Source of the DNA: Halopseudomonas phragmitis
GTDB taxonomy: Bacteria; Pseudomonadota; Gammaproteobacteria; Pseudomonadales; Pseudomonadaceae
Length of the DNA: 64,000 bases
Reading direction: 5' to 3'
NCBI RefSeq assembly: GCF_002056295.1
Contig: NZ_CP020100.1
Coordinates: forward strand, 2,255,501-2,319,500
Made by a program: the position numbers and the translations under genes. Of the stretch, positions 35,963-46,292 are shown one piece after another. The notes beneath the pieces were generated by a model. That model had not been told where the DNA came from, did no database searches, and saw only the letters and a list, made by a program, of their open reading frames with translations. The first letter of the stretch is position 1. Each line of letters begins with the position of its first letter.

Positions 35963-37315
35963 TTACTGTCCGGCTGGCAGGAGTGTGCTGTGCACCTCGG
36001 ACAGTGCCATTGCTTCGGCTGGTGCGACAATCGACTGGCTACGCAGCAGGTCACCGGTTACCGCCAGGAGCCGGTACTGGGAAAAGTACTCGACAAAGCG
36101 GGTTTCGGTCAGGCGACGCTGGGCGGTGAACAGTTCGTTTTCACTGTCGAGCAGGTCGAGCAGAGTGCGTTCGCCAATGTTGAATTGCTGTCGATAGGCT
36201 TCACGGACCCTGACACTGTAGTCGACATACTGTTGAGCGATCGGCACCTGCTGGCTCGCGCTGTCCATCGCGTTCCAGGCCAGACGCAGCTCTTCGGTCA
36301 GTTGCCGGTAAGCGTTGTTGCGTATCTCCAGGGCTTCGTTCATCTGGTGGGCGCTGGAGTGCATACGTGCTTGGTCACGCCCGCCGCTGTAGAGGTTGTA
36401 GCGCATCCGCAGCATTGCCTGCCATTCGTTGTAATGGCCTGGGCTGCCGTCGAGGTTATTGTCGACGTTGCGCGACAGTTCCAGATCGAAGCGCGGGTAG
36501 AACGGAGCCTTGGCTGTTTCATATTGCTTTTGGGCGGCCTGATGATCAGCTTCGGCGACCTTTATCAGCGGGTTGTTGGTGATATTGGCCAGGGCCGACT
36601 CCAGAGAGCCAGGGAGGTGGTGGGCAATCGGCCCCGGCAGGCTCAGGTCGCCGGGAAGCTGACTGACCACGCTGTAGTAGACCGCTTCGGCATCGATCAG
36701 GTTGGCCTGTTCGGTGACCAGGTTGTTGCGGGCCAGGGCCAGACGGGCCTCGGCCTGATCAAGGTCGGCTGTACGGCCGACGCCGCGCTCACTGCGCAGC
36801 CGAATCTGATCATGCACACGTTGGTGGCTACTCAGATTGTCTTCGGCCAGTCTAACCATTTCCCGGCGCATCAGCACTTCGTGGTAGGCCTCCACTGTGG
36901 CCAAAGCGATCTGCTCGGCGGTACTCAACACGCGGTAGGCTCTTGAATTTACCGTGGCTTCGTTGCGTCGCACATCATTGGGTGTGGCAAAGCCGTCGAA
37001 CAGCATCTGACCCAGTCTCACCTGTCCCTCGCCACGGGTCAGACGCCTCCAGTGATCTCCTCCAGCCCGTGTGGCAGGGCTATCGGTACCTTCGCGGCCA
37101 TAACCGGCACTCAGGTCAATGGTTGGTAGGTAGCCGGCCCTCGCTCCCTTGAGATCCTCATTGGCCGCCAGCCGGCTGTTGGCGGTGGCCCTAATTTGCG
37201 GGTGGGTATCAAGAGCTGTCTGAATCGCCTGCGGCAGGGATTGCCCCTGAGCTGCAAGGCTGACTGACAGCGCCAGCGGCATGATCAAGTATTGCCAGGT
37301 CGTGATCGTGCGCAT
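35963..37315 (-). CDS. lapE: Outer-membrane TolC-like exporter LapE
   Basis: 450 residues with a signal peptide (about residues 1-25, ending AQGQS) and two outer-membrane-efflux-protein repeats (SLPQAIQTALDTHPQIRATA near the start; GERTLLDLLDSENELFTAQR near residue 385). This is the TolC/AgeE-type trimeric duct of type I secretion. The ATG at 37315 follows ACGGAGG, so it is preferred over an upstream start at 37369. It is first in the leftward lapE-lapB-lapC operon and divergent from lapA, the substrate. In P. fluorescens LapE also helps retain LapA in the outer membrane until LapG cleaves it. Confidence 0.93.
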   Translation of the reverse strand: MRTITTWQYLIMPLALSVSLAAQGQSLPQAIQTALDTHPQIRATANSRLAANEDLKGARAGYLPTIDLSAGYGREGTDSPATRAGGDHWRRLTRGEGQVRLGQMLFDGFATPNDVRRNEATVNSRAYRVLSTAEQIALATVEAYHEVLMRREMVRLAEDNLSSHQRVHDQIRLRSERGVGRTADLDQAEARLALARNNLVTEQANLIDAEAVYYSVVSQLPGDLSLPGPIAHHLPGSLESALANITNNPLIKVAEADHQAAQKQYETAKAPFYPRFDLELSRNVDNNLDGSPGHYNEWQAMLRMRYNLYSGGRDQARMHSSAHQMNEALEIRNNAYRQLTEELRLAWNAMDSASQQVPIAQQYVDYSVRVREAYRQQFNIGERTLLDLLDSENELFTAQRRLTETRFVEYFSQYRLLAVTGDLLRSQSIVAPAEAMALSEVHSTLLPAGQ

Positions 37316-37732
37316 AAATCCTCCGTTGAATGCCAGTTTCTGTTGTGTCCATGCACTGCAGTGCCTCATGCGCCTAATCCCAGTTTAGATGGGGCTGGTG
37401 ATGGCACAACGCTGTTTCGAAAGCATTCTGATATCAAAAGGAAGTGGCTGAACGCCCCGATATTTCCAATGCATCTAATGCTTTCCAGGCACATGCCAGA
37501 TCTGTGTAGTATATTTTTTGAGCAAAAGCCAATTATCTGGCATGAGGCCTATTTTTCGTTGGTTGTTGACGGTTTTGTGACGCTGTGCTGGCGCCATTAA
37601 TTTGCCGCTGCTTTGGGTGATGGAAGGCTTTGTTGAACCCCAGGATTGGCTGTTCGGGAATGGAAACAGGTTGGCTCTCGACTCTCTGGTGAGCGGGGGC
37701 GTTGTCATCGGTTGCGAAAGGGAGTCATTCAC
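37316..37732. other. Intergenic control region between lapE and lapA
   Basis: 417 bases, AT-rich in the middle (about 37420-37610) compared with its neighbours, holding the divergent promoters of lapEBC and lapA. A possible -10 TAGTAT lies near 37508, but no convincing -35 was found. A TGGC...TTTGC match near 37590 has the wrong spacing for sigma-54. In other pseudomonads lapA and lapEBC are controlled by FleQ and c-di-GMP; no FleQ motif could be assigned by eye. The lapA ribosome site AAGGGAG (near 37720) is good. No coding sequence was seen. Confidence 0.55.
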
Positions 37733-40700
37733 ATGGCTGGCATCAATGCAGTGGTAATCAAGGTTATCGGTCAGGTATTCGCGGTTGGTCCTGGCGGGGA
37801 AAGGCGCCTGCTGGTTGAGGGAGACCGGGTTTTGGCCGGAGAAAGGGTGATCACCGGCGAGGCTGGTGGTGTTTCTTTGGCTCTGGATGACGGTCGAGAG
37901 CTTGATCTGGGCAGAGAGTCTTCGTTCCTGTTGAGTGACTCGCCTCCTGCGGCGGATGAGCCGATGGATATCGAGGCTATTCAACAGGCCATTGCAGCAG
38001 GTGCTGACCCGACCTTGCTATTTGAGGCTACGGCCGCTGGCCTGGGTGCTGGCGCAGCCGGTGGTGGTGAAGGCGGGGGGCACAGCTTTGTATTGCTTGA
38101 CCGCCTGGATCTGCGGGTCAACCCGCAGGTAGGCTACGATACGGCCGGTCCCCAGTTCGCTACGCTCGATATTCCCCAGGATGAAGATCTGTTCTTCGCG
38201 CAGGATGAGGAGTTACCGCCGCAAGAGCCGCCAGTGATCAGTATTCAACCAATTGGCGGTGCCGATGCTTCGGTGACAGTGGAAGGCGGAGTGCTGGAGT
38301 TTCTGGTGACCTTGTCGGCTCCCAGCTCTGTACCCATTACCTTCACCTGGACCCTGAGTTTTGGCACTGCCGAATTAGCTGATCTGCAAGCCGGGGTGCT
38401 GCTGACCAATACGGTGACCATCCCTCCGGGGGTTACCAGCTATGTAATTTCGATTCCCACTTTTGATGACGATATCTATGAAGGTGGCCCAGGTACCTTT
38501 GAGGACCTGTTTATCACCATCAGCGACGTGATCGCCGCAACTCCCGGGCAGACCCAGGTTACCGGGCTGATCGAGGACAATGATCCGTTGCCGGTGGTCA
38601 ACATCGTTGAAGTAGCCGAAGGCGTTGGTGCGGTGACGGTGGAAGGCGGCAATCTGGTGTTCCAGATCAGCCTCAGCGGTCCGTCCAGCGAACCGGTCGA
38701 GGTGTTCTGGGAACTGGTGCTCGATGGCACGGCTGAAGAAGCCGACCTGATCACTCCGGTGACCTACAGCGGTTCGGTGATCATTCCCGCCGGTGAAACC
38801 AGTGCCCAGGTCATTGTCCCCACCTTCGATGACGACATTTTCGAGGGCGGCCCCGGCACCTTCGAGGATCTGAGTTTCAACCTGACCGGGGTAACTGGTG
38901 CCGGGCTCGGCACGGCCTCCAGCGTCAGCGGCCAGATCGAAGACAACGAACAACTGCCGGTGGTCAACATCGTTGAAGTGGCCGAAGGCGTTGGTGCGGT
39001 GACGGTGGAAGGCGGCAATCTGGTGTTCCAGATCAGCCTCAGCGGTCCGTCCAGCGAACCGGTCGAGGTGTTCTGGGAACTGGTGCTCGATGGCACGGCT
39101 GAAGAGGCTGACCTGATCACTCCGGTGACCTACAGTGGTTCGGTAATCATCCCCGCTGGTGAAACCAGTGCCCAGGTCATTGTCCCCACCTTCGATGACG
39201 ACATTTTCGAGGGCGGCCCCGGCACCTTCGAGGATCTGAGTTTCAACCTGACCGGGGTAACTGGTGCCGGGCTCGGCACGGCCTCCAGCGTCAGCGGCCA
39301 GATCGAAGACAACGAACAACTGCCGGTGGTCAACATCGTTGAAGTGGCCGAAGGCGTTGGTGCGGTGACGGTGGAAGGCGGCAATCTGGTGTTCCAGATC
39401 AGCCTCAGCGGTCCGTCCAGCGAACCGGTCGAGGTGTTCTGGGAACTGGTGCTCGATGGCACGGCTGAAGAGGCTGACCTGATCACTCCGGTGACCTACA
39501 GTGGTTCGGTAATCATCCCCGCTGGTGAAACCAGCGCCCAGGTCATTGTCCCCACCTTCGATGACGACATTTTCGAGGGCGGCCCCGGCACCTTCGAGGA
39601 TCTGAGTTTCAACCTGACCGGGGTAACCGGTGCCGGGCTCGGCCCGGTCTCCAGCGTCAGTGGTCAGATCGAAGACAACGAACAGCTGCCGGTGGTCAAC
39701 ATCGTTGAAGTGGCCGAAGGCGTTGGTGCGGTGACGGTGGAAGGCGGCAATCTGGTGTTCCAGATCAGCCTCAGCGGTCCGTCCAGCGAACCGGTCGAGG
39801 TGTTCTGGGAACTGGTGCTCGATGGCACGGCTGAAGAGGCTGACCTGATCACCCCGGTGACCTACAGCGGTTCGGTAATCATCCCCGCTGGTGAAACCAG
39901 CGCCCAGGTCATTGTCCCCACCTTCGATGACGACATTTTCGAGGGCGGCCCCGGCACCTTCGAGGATCTGAGTTTCAACCTGACCGGGGTAACCGGTGCC
40001 GGGCTCGGCCCGGTCTCCAGCGTCAGCGGCCAGATCGAAGACAACGAACAACTGCCGGTGGTCAACATCGTTGAAGTGGCCGAAGGCGTTGGTGCGGTGA
40101 CGGTGGAAGGCGGCAATCTGGTGTTCCAGATCAGCCTCAGCGGTCCGTCCAGCGAGCCGGTCGAGGTGTTCTGGGAACTGGTGCTCGATGGCACGGCTGA
40201 AGAAGCCGACCTGATCACTCCGGTGACCTACAGCGGTTCGGTGATCATTCCCGCCGGTGAAACCAGTGCCCAGGTCATTGTCCCCACCTTCGATGACGAC
40301 ATTTTCGAGGGCGGCCCCGGCACCTTCGAGGATCTGAGTTTCAACCTGACCGGGGTAACCGGTGCCGGGCTCGGCCCGGTCTCCAGCGTCAGTGGTCAGA
40401 TCGAAGACAACGAACAGCTGCCGGTGGTCAACATCGTTGAAGTGGCCGAAGGCGTTGGTGCGGTGACGGTGGAAGGCGGCAATCTGGTGTTCCAGATCAG
40501 CCTCAGCGGTCCGTCCAGCGAACCGGTCGAGGTGTTCTGGGAACTGGTGCTCGATGGCACGGCTGAAGAGGCTGACCTGATCACTCCGGTGACCTACAGT
40601 GGTTCGGTAATCATCCCCGCTGGTGAAACCAGCGCCCAGGTCATTGTCCCCACCTTTGATGACGACATTTTCGAGGGCGGCCCCGGCACCTTCGAGGATC

Positions 40701-43700
40701 TGAGTTTCAACCTGACCGGGGTAACCGGTGCCGGGCTCGGCCCGGTCTCCAGCGTCAGTGGTCAGATCGAAGACAACGAACAACTGCCTACCCTGGATTT
40801 GGAGGTCAATGCCAAGGGGATTGGCGCGGTGGTCGAGGAGGGGGGTGATCTGGTGTTCAAGGTCAATCTCAGCGGTCTGTCAGCCTTTGAGACCAGCGTG
40901 GACTGGACCATTACCTTTGGCACTGCCAGCCCCGATGATTTGACCGATCCGCTAACCCTTAGCGGTACCCTGATCATTCCCGCTGGCAGTGCCTCGGGCA
41001 ATATCGTGATATCCACCTTCGATGATCTGCTGTTCGAAGGTGGTCCAGGTACCTTTGAGAGCTTGTTCCTGACCCTCAGTAATCCGGTCGGGGCTCAATT
41101 GGGTGTCAGTGTGGCCAAAGGGCTGATTGAAGATAATGACCTCCTGCCCGAAGGCACTGCGGACAAGTACAAAGTTATCGAAGGGCAGGTGCTGGATTCG
41201 GAAGCTGACGGAGCGATCCAGGGCGTGCTGTTCAATGACCAGCCAGGTTTGAGTGTTGCCAGTGTTTCACTCAATGCCGATGGCAGTGACCCACAAGCGG
41301 TAGGTCCTGGCGGCCTGGTGTTCATGACTGCTTTGGGAGGGACGTTGACGGTCTACGCCAATGGCGAGTTCGTCTATCAGGCGCCGGTGCTGAATCATCC
41401 GTTGGATCAGGACTATCTGCTTGATAGCTTCTACTATCTGGCCTCCGATGGCACCAACCTGTCTGAGCCGATTAAGGTCAGCATCAAGGTCTTCGATACC
41501 GAGCCGGTCATTGAGGCGGTCGAAAATCTGGTAGTGGACAATACCGCAGGAGTGACCATCGGAACCTGGAGCTATGACCCCGGTGCCGATGGCTTGCGTC
41601 AGCAGATGGCTGACCTGGAAAGCGGCATCAACCTCAGCTTCGACAGCTCTGGTTTGAACGGCACCTTTATCAGTGAGCGCGAAGATGTCTATCAGGGCGG
41701 CGACTATCTGGGTGAGAAGCTGACGGTCAAGGTCCAGGATGGAGATAATGTCTATACCTTCTTCACCCTGTTCATGAAGGTGGACGGCACCTACGAGTTC
41801 GACCTGATCACGCCCAATCCGACTCTGTCTGAGACTAATACCTTCGACAAGAACATCGGCGGCAATTTCTCTGAGTTGTGGACCGAGCAGATCTTTGGCG
41901 CCAGCTTCAATTCCTCCACGGATATCCGTTTCACCGGAGGCGGTGGGGCCTCGGTCAACTCCAGTACTCAGGGCATTGGGGTTGGTAACAACTTCATCAG
42001 CGCTGGCCAGTCACTGAACATGGCGTTCTTTGTCGCTGATGGCGATGGCAACACCGCAACACACCCGACTGAGCAAAAGGAAATCAACATCGCCAGTCTG
42101 AGCTTCTTCTTCGCCGGAGGCTCGGGATCGGCAGTGATCAACATCCTGGTCAAGGATGAAAATGGGGCGACTATAGCGACCCTCAATGGCGTCGATATCA
42201 GTCATGGCGCTCCGGTGGCGGTCAATGCCCAGGACCTGAATATCCAGGGGTTCTACGAGCTGACTGTGCAGCATGTTTCCGGTGACCAGATGCGTCTGCG
42301 CACCTTGAGCACGGAGGTGGAAATTCTGCCGGCGGATCAAAAGCTCAACTTCAATGTTGAGATTGTTGACGCCGACTTTGACGCAGATGATTTCGACTTT
42401 ACAGTCGATATAGCCACACCGGTGATGAGTCAACTGCTGGTCGGTACTTCTGCTGATGATGTGCTCCCCACTGGGACGGGGGATGCCATCGCAATTGGTG
42501 ATGTGAAGGGCATTCTGAGTGTTGAGAATCCTGACAACTACAACATAGTTTTGATTGCTGACTTGTCCGGCAGTATGGCGTTCAACTCAGGAACGCCAGG
42601 TCTGACCCGGGTCGAGCTGATGAAGCAGGCCCTGACCAAGCTGGTCAATGATCTGGCCCAGCACAACGGCCAGGTCAATGTTCATCTGGTGCCGTTTGGC
42701 ACCAATATCGCTACGCCTCAAACCTTCAACCTGGGCAATCCAGCTGAAGTAGCGCTGTTGCTGGCTGCGATCATGGCCATGGAGGCTACTCTGGGTGGCA
42801 CCAACTATCACGCGGCCTTGCTGGCAACCGAGCAGTGGCTGGATGGGCAGGTGCCGACGACACAGGGGTTCCACAACAAGGTGTTGTTCCTGACTGATGG
42901 CAATCCTACCTACCATTTGAATAATGGTGGTAACCCGGTCTCTGGAGGGGCCGGAGATACGACCAGCGCTGCCAATTTGTCCAATGCAGTATCGGCCATG
43001 GCGTCGCTGGTTGGCAGCCACGATGTGGCAGTCAGCGCGATTGGTATCGGCGCCAATATCAATGAGAACTACCTGCGGTTCTTCGACAATACCTCGGTGA
43101 CAGGAAATGCCACGGTACGGATTGGCGGAACCAATATTTCCGGTCCGGTCGGTCAGGTCGAAATCGTCAATACCGCTGAGGATCTGGAGTTGGCTCTGAG
43201 CGGTGCGGTCGACCTGGTACCCTTTGTTGGCGATGACATAGTGATCGGCAGTGATGGCGATGACATCCTGTTCGGTGACACCATCAGCTCCGATGCGCTG
43301 GGCGCGGCCTACGCCGGGCAGGGCTATCAGGGATTGGTCAATTATTTGACCGATCAGCTTGGCCGGGCTCCCACCACTGAAGAGCTGATTGCCGAGATTC
43401 GCAGCGATCCGCTGAAGTTTTACGATCCGAACAACCCGCTGGGTGGTGACGATGTGCTGATTGGCGGTGCCGGTAATGATCTGCTGTTCGGAGGGGCCGG
43501 TGATGACGTGCTGATTGGCGACCCGGGCAACGACATCATGTATGGCGGTCTGGGGGCCGACACTTTCGTCTGGCAGTCCGGTGATCAGGGTAGTGTCGAT
43601 AGCCCGGCCGTTGATATCGTCATGGATTTCAGCCTGGCCGAGGGTGATCGTCTGGATCTGAGTGAGTTGCTTGGCGGTATCGACGCTGGCGATATCTTCA

Positions 43701-43879
43701 GTTACCTGCAAGCGGAGGGGACGGTGTTCGAGGGAGTGAACAGCACCCTGCTGAAGGTCAGCAGCAGTGGCGATGTGGCCGATGCGGTGGATCAGCAGAT
43801 CCTGCTCAAGGGCGTCAGTTGGAGCAATGCCGACATCAGCAACATGCTGGCAGATCCGGACCCGAGTCTTCTGGTCTGA
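37733..43879 (+). CDS. lapA: LapA-type RTX adhesin with LapG cleavage site, tandem repeats and vWA domain
   Basis: 2048 residues. The N-terminal retention module ([20 protein letters not shown] onward) keeps the protein plugged in LapE; it ends with FEATAAG, where T100-A-A-G103 is the TAAG site that LapG cuts between the alanines. A Gly-rich linker follows. Residues about 165-1140 hold eight Calx-beta-like repeats of about 120 residues, the middle six nearly identical (DNA 38594-40789). Next come a bacterial-cadherin-like region (about 1140-1260), less defined domains, a vWA domain with the MIDAS motif DLSGS (near 1610), RTX nonapeptides ([20 protein letters not shown], near 1905) and the C-terminal type I secretion signal. 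It is small for LapA (several thousand residues in P. fluorescens and P. putida). The start at 37733 has AAGGGAG and fits the family; an upstream ATG is rejected. Confidence 0.95.
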   Translation: MAGINAVVIKVIGQVFAVGPGGERRLLVEGDRVLAGERVITGEAGGVSLALDDGRELDLGRESSFLLSDSPPAADEPMDIEAIQQAIAAGADPTLLFEATAAGLGAGAAGGGEGGGHSFVLLDRLDLRVNPQVGYDTAGPQFATLDIPQDEDLFFAQDEELPPQEPPVISIQPIGGADASVTVEGGVLEFLVTLSAPSSVPITFTWTLSFGTAELADLQAGVLLTNTVTIPPGVTSYVISIPTFDDDIYEGGPGTFEDLFITISDVIAATPGQTQVTGLIEDNDPLPVVNIVEVAEGVGAVTVEGGNLVFQISLSGPSSEPVEVFWELVLDGTAEEADLITPVTYSGSVIIPAGETSAQVIVPTFDDDIFEGGPGTFEDLSFNLTGVTGAGLGTASSVSGQIEDNEQLPVVNIVEVAEGVGAVTVEGGNLVFQISLSGPSSEPVEVFWELVLDGTAEEADLITPVTYSGSVIIPAGETSAQVIVPTFDDDIFEGGPGTFEDLSFNLTGVTGAGLGTASSVSGQIEDNEQLPVVNIVEVAEGVGAVTVEGGNLVFQISLSGPSSEPVEVFWELVLDGTAEEADLITPVTYSGSVIIPAGETSAQVIVPTFDDDIFEGGPGTFEDLSFNLTGVTGAGLGPVSSVSGQIEDNEQLPVVNIVEVAEGVGAVTVEGGNLVFQISLSGPSSEPVEVFWELVLDGTAEEADLITPVTYSGSVIIPAGETSAQVIVPTFDDDIFEGGPGTFEDLSFNLTGVTGAGLGPVSSVSGQIEDNEQLPVVNIVEVAEGVGAVTVEGGNLVFQISLSGPSSEPVEVFWELVLDGTAEEADLITPVTYSGSVIIPAGETSAQVIVPTFDDDIFEGGPGTFEDLSFNLTGVTGAGLGPVSSVSGQIEDNEQLPVVNIVEVAEGVGAVTVEGGNLVFQISLSGPSSEPVEVFWELVLDGTAEEADLITPVTYSGSVIIPAGETSAQVIVPTFDDDIFEGGPGTFEDLSFNLTGVTGAGLGPVSSVSGQIEDNEQLPTLDLEVNAKGIGAVVEEGGDLVFKVNLSGLSAFETSVDWTITFGTASPDDLTDPLTLSGTLIIPAGSASGNIVISTFDDLLFEGGPGTFESLFLTLSNPVGAQLGVSVAKGLIEDNDLLPEGTADKYKVIEGQVLDSEADGAIQGVLFNDQPGLSVASVSLNADGSDPQAVGPGGLVFMTALGGTLTVYANGEFVYQAPVLNHPLDQDYLLDSFYYLASDGTNLSEPIKVSIKVFDTEPVIEAVENLVVDNTAGVTIGTWSYDPGADGLRQQMADLESGINLSFDSSGLNGTFISEREDVYQGGDYLGEKLTVKVQDGDNVYTFFTLFMKVDGTYEFDLITPNPTLSETNTFDKNIGGNFSELWTEQIFGASFNSSTDIRFTGGGGASVNSSTQGIGVGNNFISAGQSLNMAFFVADGDGNTATHPTEQKEINIASLSFFFAGGSGSAVINILVKDENGATIATLNGVDISHGAPVAVNAQDLNIQGFYELTVQHVSGDQMRLRTLSTEVEILPADQKLNFNVEIVDADFDADDFDFTVDIATPVMSQLLVGTSADDVLPTGTGDAIAIGDVKGILSVENPDNYNIVLIADLSGSMAFNSGTPGLTRVELMKQALTKLVNDLAQHNGQVNVHLVPFGTNIATPQTFNLGNPAEVALLLAAIMAMEATLGGTNYHAALLATEQWLDGQVPTTQGFHNKVLFLTDGNPTYHLNNGGNPVSGGAGDTTSAANLSNAVSAMASLVGSHDVAVSAIGIGANINENYLRFFDNTSVTGNATVRIGGTNISGPVGQVEIVNTAEDLELALSGAVDLVPFVGDDIVIGSDGDDILFGDTISSDALGAAYAGQGYQGLVNYLTDQLGRAPTTEELIAEIRSDPLKFYDPNNPLGGDDVLIGGAGNDLLFGGAGDDVLIGDPGNDIMYGGLGADTFVWQSGDQGSVDSPAVDIVMDFSLAEGDRLDLSELLGGIDAGDIFSYLQAEGTVFEGVNSTLLKVSSSGDVADAVDQQILLKGVSWSNADISNMLADPDPSLLV
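38594..40789 (+). repeat. Six tandem 366-bp repeats inside lapA
   Basis: Units begin at 38594, 38960, 39326, 39692, 40058 and 40424, exactly 366 bases (122 codons) apart. The encoded units begin [20 protein letters not shown] and are nearly identical; units 1-2 have GTASS and units 3-6 GPVSS near the end. Most DNA differences are silent and shuffle between units, which points to recent expansion or gene conversion. One diverged unit precedes them and one follows (ending near 41150). Each unit contains DDD and GGPGTFEDL features of calcium-binding Calx-beta-type folds. Confidence 0.95.
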
Positions 43880-43892
43880 GCCGTAAGAGGTG

Positions 43893-43931
43893 AACAAGGG
43901 CCGGCCTGGGTGACCAGGACCGGCCCTTGTT
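43893..43931 (+). terminator. Terminator downstream of lapA
   Basis: AACAAGGGCCGG (43893-43904) pairs perfectly with CCGGCCCTTGTT (43920-43931), a 12-bp stem with a 15-base loop, starting 13 bases after the lapA stop. The run after the stem is short (TTCT), so efficiency may be moderate, but the position is right. Confidence 0.75.
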
Positions 43932-43973
43932 CTATAGTGGCTGCACTACCAGCGGTAAAAGCCGGGGGCGAGG

Positions 43974-44312
43974 ATGTTTGTCAAACGCGATGAACGGGGC
44001 TGGATCATCGATGCGTCACTGGACGCGCAGGCTGGTTACCACGAGCAGTTGGCCGATGATCATCCGGAATTGCTCGACTGGGGACGTCAGCAGGCGGCTC
44101 TGGCCAGTCTGCAGCGGCTGCGTGACAGCGACCAGGATCTGGTCCGGGTGATCGAGGATCTGGTCGATGTGCTGTTGCAGCGCGGAGTAATCCGGATCAC
44201 CGATCTGCCCGAGGCGGCGGTGGCCAAACTGGATCGCCGCTCCCAGGCTCGTGCCCGGCTCAGCGAACTGGCGAACCTGATTGATCAGGATGAAGGCGGT
44301 CCGCTGATCTAG
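43974..44312 (+). CDS. Conserved small hypothetical protein between lapA and lapD
   Basis: 112 residues, acidic, with no signal peptide or membrane segment. The N-terminus VKRDERGWIIDASLDAQAGY and the core DLVRVIEDLVDVLLQRGVIR, then ITDLPEAAVAKLDRRSQA, look like a pseudomonad family sometimes mislabelled as a tryptophan synthase beta-like protein; that recollection is uncertain. It has no catalytic features of TrpB. A purine-rich GGGGGCGAGG precedes the ATG. It lies 42 bases after the lapA terminator and converges on lapD with a 17-base gap. Its position inside the Lap cluster could be accidental or functional. Confidence 0.7.
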   Translation: MFVKRDERGWIIDASLDAQAGYHEQLADDHPELLDWGRQQAALASLQRLRDSDQDLVRVIEDLVDVLLQRGVIRITDLPEAAVAKLDRRSQARARLSELANLIDQDEGGPLI

Positions 44313-44329
44313 GAAGCCTGATTAGCCGC

Positions 44330-46276
44330 TCAGCCAGCCTGCTCCTGCCAGCTTGCCGGCTCTGCCAGGGCCCGTCCCTGCATGGCTTCGATTCCCAGGC
44401 TGATCAAGGCCTGAATCTCTCCTTTGGTTTGTACCTGCTCGGCGATCAGCGGCAGATCAATCCGTTGTGCCGTTTTGACCAGGGCTTCCAGGTACAGATG
44501 TTTTTCCGGGGCCTGGTCCAGGTCTCGAATAAAGCTGCTTTCGATCTTGAGATAGGCCAGCCCGATCAAAGCCAGTTCACCAATCAGGCTGAGTTGGCGG
44601 CCAAAGTGCTGCAGGGCCAGTTGGCAACCACTGGTTTTCAGCTCGGCTGCCAACTGGCCGACATCCTGGCTGTTTTGCAGGTAGCGAGCGTCGATCTCTA
44701 GAGTCAGATAATGGGCGCCGTTGTGTTTGTCCAGTTGCTGACTTAGTCGTTGCCGCTGCTCAGGATTATGCAGGGTGTCGGCGGTGATGCTCAGGGCCAG
44801 GGCGCCAGGGTGTTTGTCCAGATGTGCCAAAGCCATGCTCAGCATGCACTGATCAAAGGCTCCTGCCAGCCCCAGACGTTCGATCCAGGGCAGGAACTGC
44901 CCGGCACTCATCAGTTGGCCCTGGGTGTCGGGGAGTCGTACCAGCAGCTTGTGATGCAGTACCTGGGTCTGGCCCTGGCCGCCCATGGCTGGTTGGAAAT
45001 GCAGGACGAAACGGCGCTGCTCGATTGCCTCGCTGAGCAGGGTACGCCAGCCGTGGGCGGTATCGACTATTTGCCCGGCATCAGCCGGGCGATAGCCCGG
45101 TTTGATTCTCTCGCCTGCGGTGCTGGACTCGGCCAGCGCCTGATCCATACGGCTCAGTACCTGGGCATTACCATCGCCTGGCCGGTAACCGGCAATTCCC
45201 AAGGCTATCGGCTGATGCTCCACCTGGCTGATCAGGTCTTCCAGGCTGCTGGCCTGGGTCGCCAGTTGGCCGGCGAGCGCCTGAATGTCTTCCAACTGAC
45301 TGCCGGGTGCCAACACCAGAAACTCTCCTCCGCGTGAACGGCAGCACAGCCAGGTCGGATGGGCCGCCTGAATAGCTTGCAACGGGACGGCCATGGCCTG
45401 GAGGATGGCGTCGGTACGAGCGGCGCCCAGGGTCTGATTGAGCTGATTGAGATTGCCCAGGCGCATCGCCAGAAGAAAGCCATCGGGCGTTTCGCCTGGC
45501 GTTAGCGCGGCCTGCAGGCCGTGCTCAAAGGCCAGTCGGTTGGGCAGGTCGGTCAGGCTGTCATGGTAGGCCTGACGGCGGTAAAGCTCGGTTTGCGCGG
45601 CCTCCTGTTCGAACAGATTCTTGAGTTTGCCGACCATCTGATTCATGGCCAGAACCACATGGCGCAGCTCTGGTGTGCGTGGCACCCGGGGCAGAGTGCG
45701 ATATTCGCGCCGGGTAATGGCTTCGGCCTGGTCGGCCATGGCCAGTAGCGGACGCAACTGGCGTTTGAGCAGCAAGGCGCCGAGCAGGGCGCTAATCACG
45801 CCACACAGCAGCAGCCAGCCGAGAGTGCCCAAGGCACTGTCCCACAACCGGTTAAGGGCGAACTGCGGGTGGCTCAACACCTCGACCCGGGCGAACTGTT
45901 GCCAGCCGCGCATGATCAGCGCATCGCCGCCCTGGGCCTCTAGGTTGACCAGTCGTACGAACCAGCCAGGTGCGCGGGTTTCGTCGAGGCTGCGGGTGCG
46001 CTCGACCAGCACCTGGCCGTCGGCAATAGCGACTACCCGGATGCTGGCGAAATAGCCGCTATCAAAGATCGAGCTGACCATCAGCTCAATCATGGCTGGA
46101 TCTTCGACATGGGGCGTCAGCGATAGCCCGAGGGCCGTGGCCGCGTCCTGGGCGTGCGAGCGTAGCTGAGTCTGGAGCTGATCTCGGGAGTTTTCCACAC
46201 TGACCAGAAAACTCCCGCTGAACGCTATCAGCAGGAACAGGCAGATGGCCAGGAGAAGCTGTTTTACCAACGACAT
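44330..46276 (-). CDS. lapD: c-di-GMP receptor LapD (inside-out regulator of LapG)
   Basis: 648 residues. One membrane helix (LLLAICLFLLIAFSGSFLV), a periplasmic domain (about residues 25-150) that binds LapG, a second helix (about 155-175), HAMP, then degenerate GGDEF and EAL domains. The GGDEF motif is reduced to RGGEF and the EAL Glu is lost (KLL in HHKLLVRLPD), so it should neither make nor break c-di-GMP but bind it, as known for P. fluorescens LapD. When c-di-GMP is high, LapD holds LapG in the periplasm and LapA stays on the surface. The ATG at 46276 follows GAGGAGT and lies 16 bases after the lapG stop. Confidence 0.95.
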   Translation of the reverse strand: MSLVKQLLLAICLFLLIAFSGSFLVSVENSRDQLQTQLRSHAQDAATALGLSLTPHVEDPAMIELMVSSIFDSGYFASIRVVAIADGQVLVERTRSLDETRAPGWFVRLVNLEAQGGDALIMRGWQQFARVEVLSHPQFALNRLWDSALGTLGWLLLCGVISALLGALLLKRQLRPLLAMADQAEAITRREYRTLPRVPRTPELRHVVLAMNQMVGKLKNLFEQEAAQTELYRRQAYHDSLTDLPNRLAFEHGLQAALTPGETPDGFLLAMRLGNLNQLNQTLGAARTDAILQAMAVPLQAIQAAHPTWLCCRSRGGEFLVLAPGSQLEDIQALAGQLATQASSLEDLISQVEHQPIALGIAGYRPGDGNAQVLSRMDQALAESSTAGERIKPGYRPADAGQIVDTAHGWRTLLSEAIEQRRFVLHFQPAMGGQGQTQVLHHKLLVRLPDTQGQLMSAGQFLPWIERLGLAGAFDQCMLSMALAHLDKHPGALALSITADTLHNPEQRQRLSQQLDKHNGAHYLTLEIDARYLQNSQDVGQLAAELKTSGCQLALQHFGRQLSLIGELALIGLAYLKIESSFIRDLDQAPEKHLYLEALVKTAQRIDLPLIAEQVQTKGEIQALISLGIEAMQGRALAEPASWQEQAG

Positions 46277-46292
46277 GGTGTACTCCTCATCC

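Noticed and set aside
37588-37606. Sigma-54 promoter before lapA (TGGCGCC...TTTGC)
   Set aside because: The spacing between the GG and GC elements is two bases too long.
38375-40783. An 802-codon open frame antisense to the lapA repeats
   Set aside because: It is a shadow of the repeated sense codons: each 366-bp unit is open in the reverse frame, so the frame extends by periodicity. It has no ribosome site and no recognisable domain, and lapA is unmistakable on the other strand.
38594-40789. CRISPR-like regular repetition
   Set aside because: The period is 366 bases with no unique spacers and the units are coding; it is an intragenic protein repeat.
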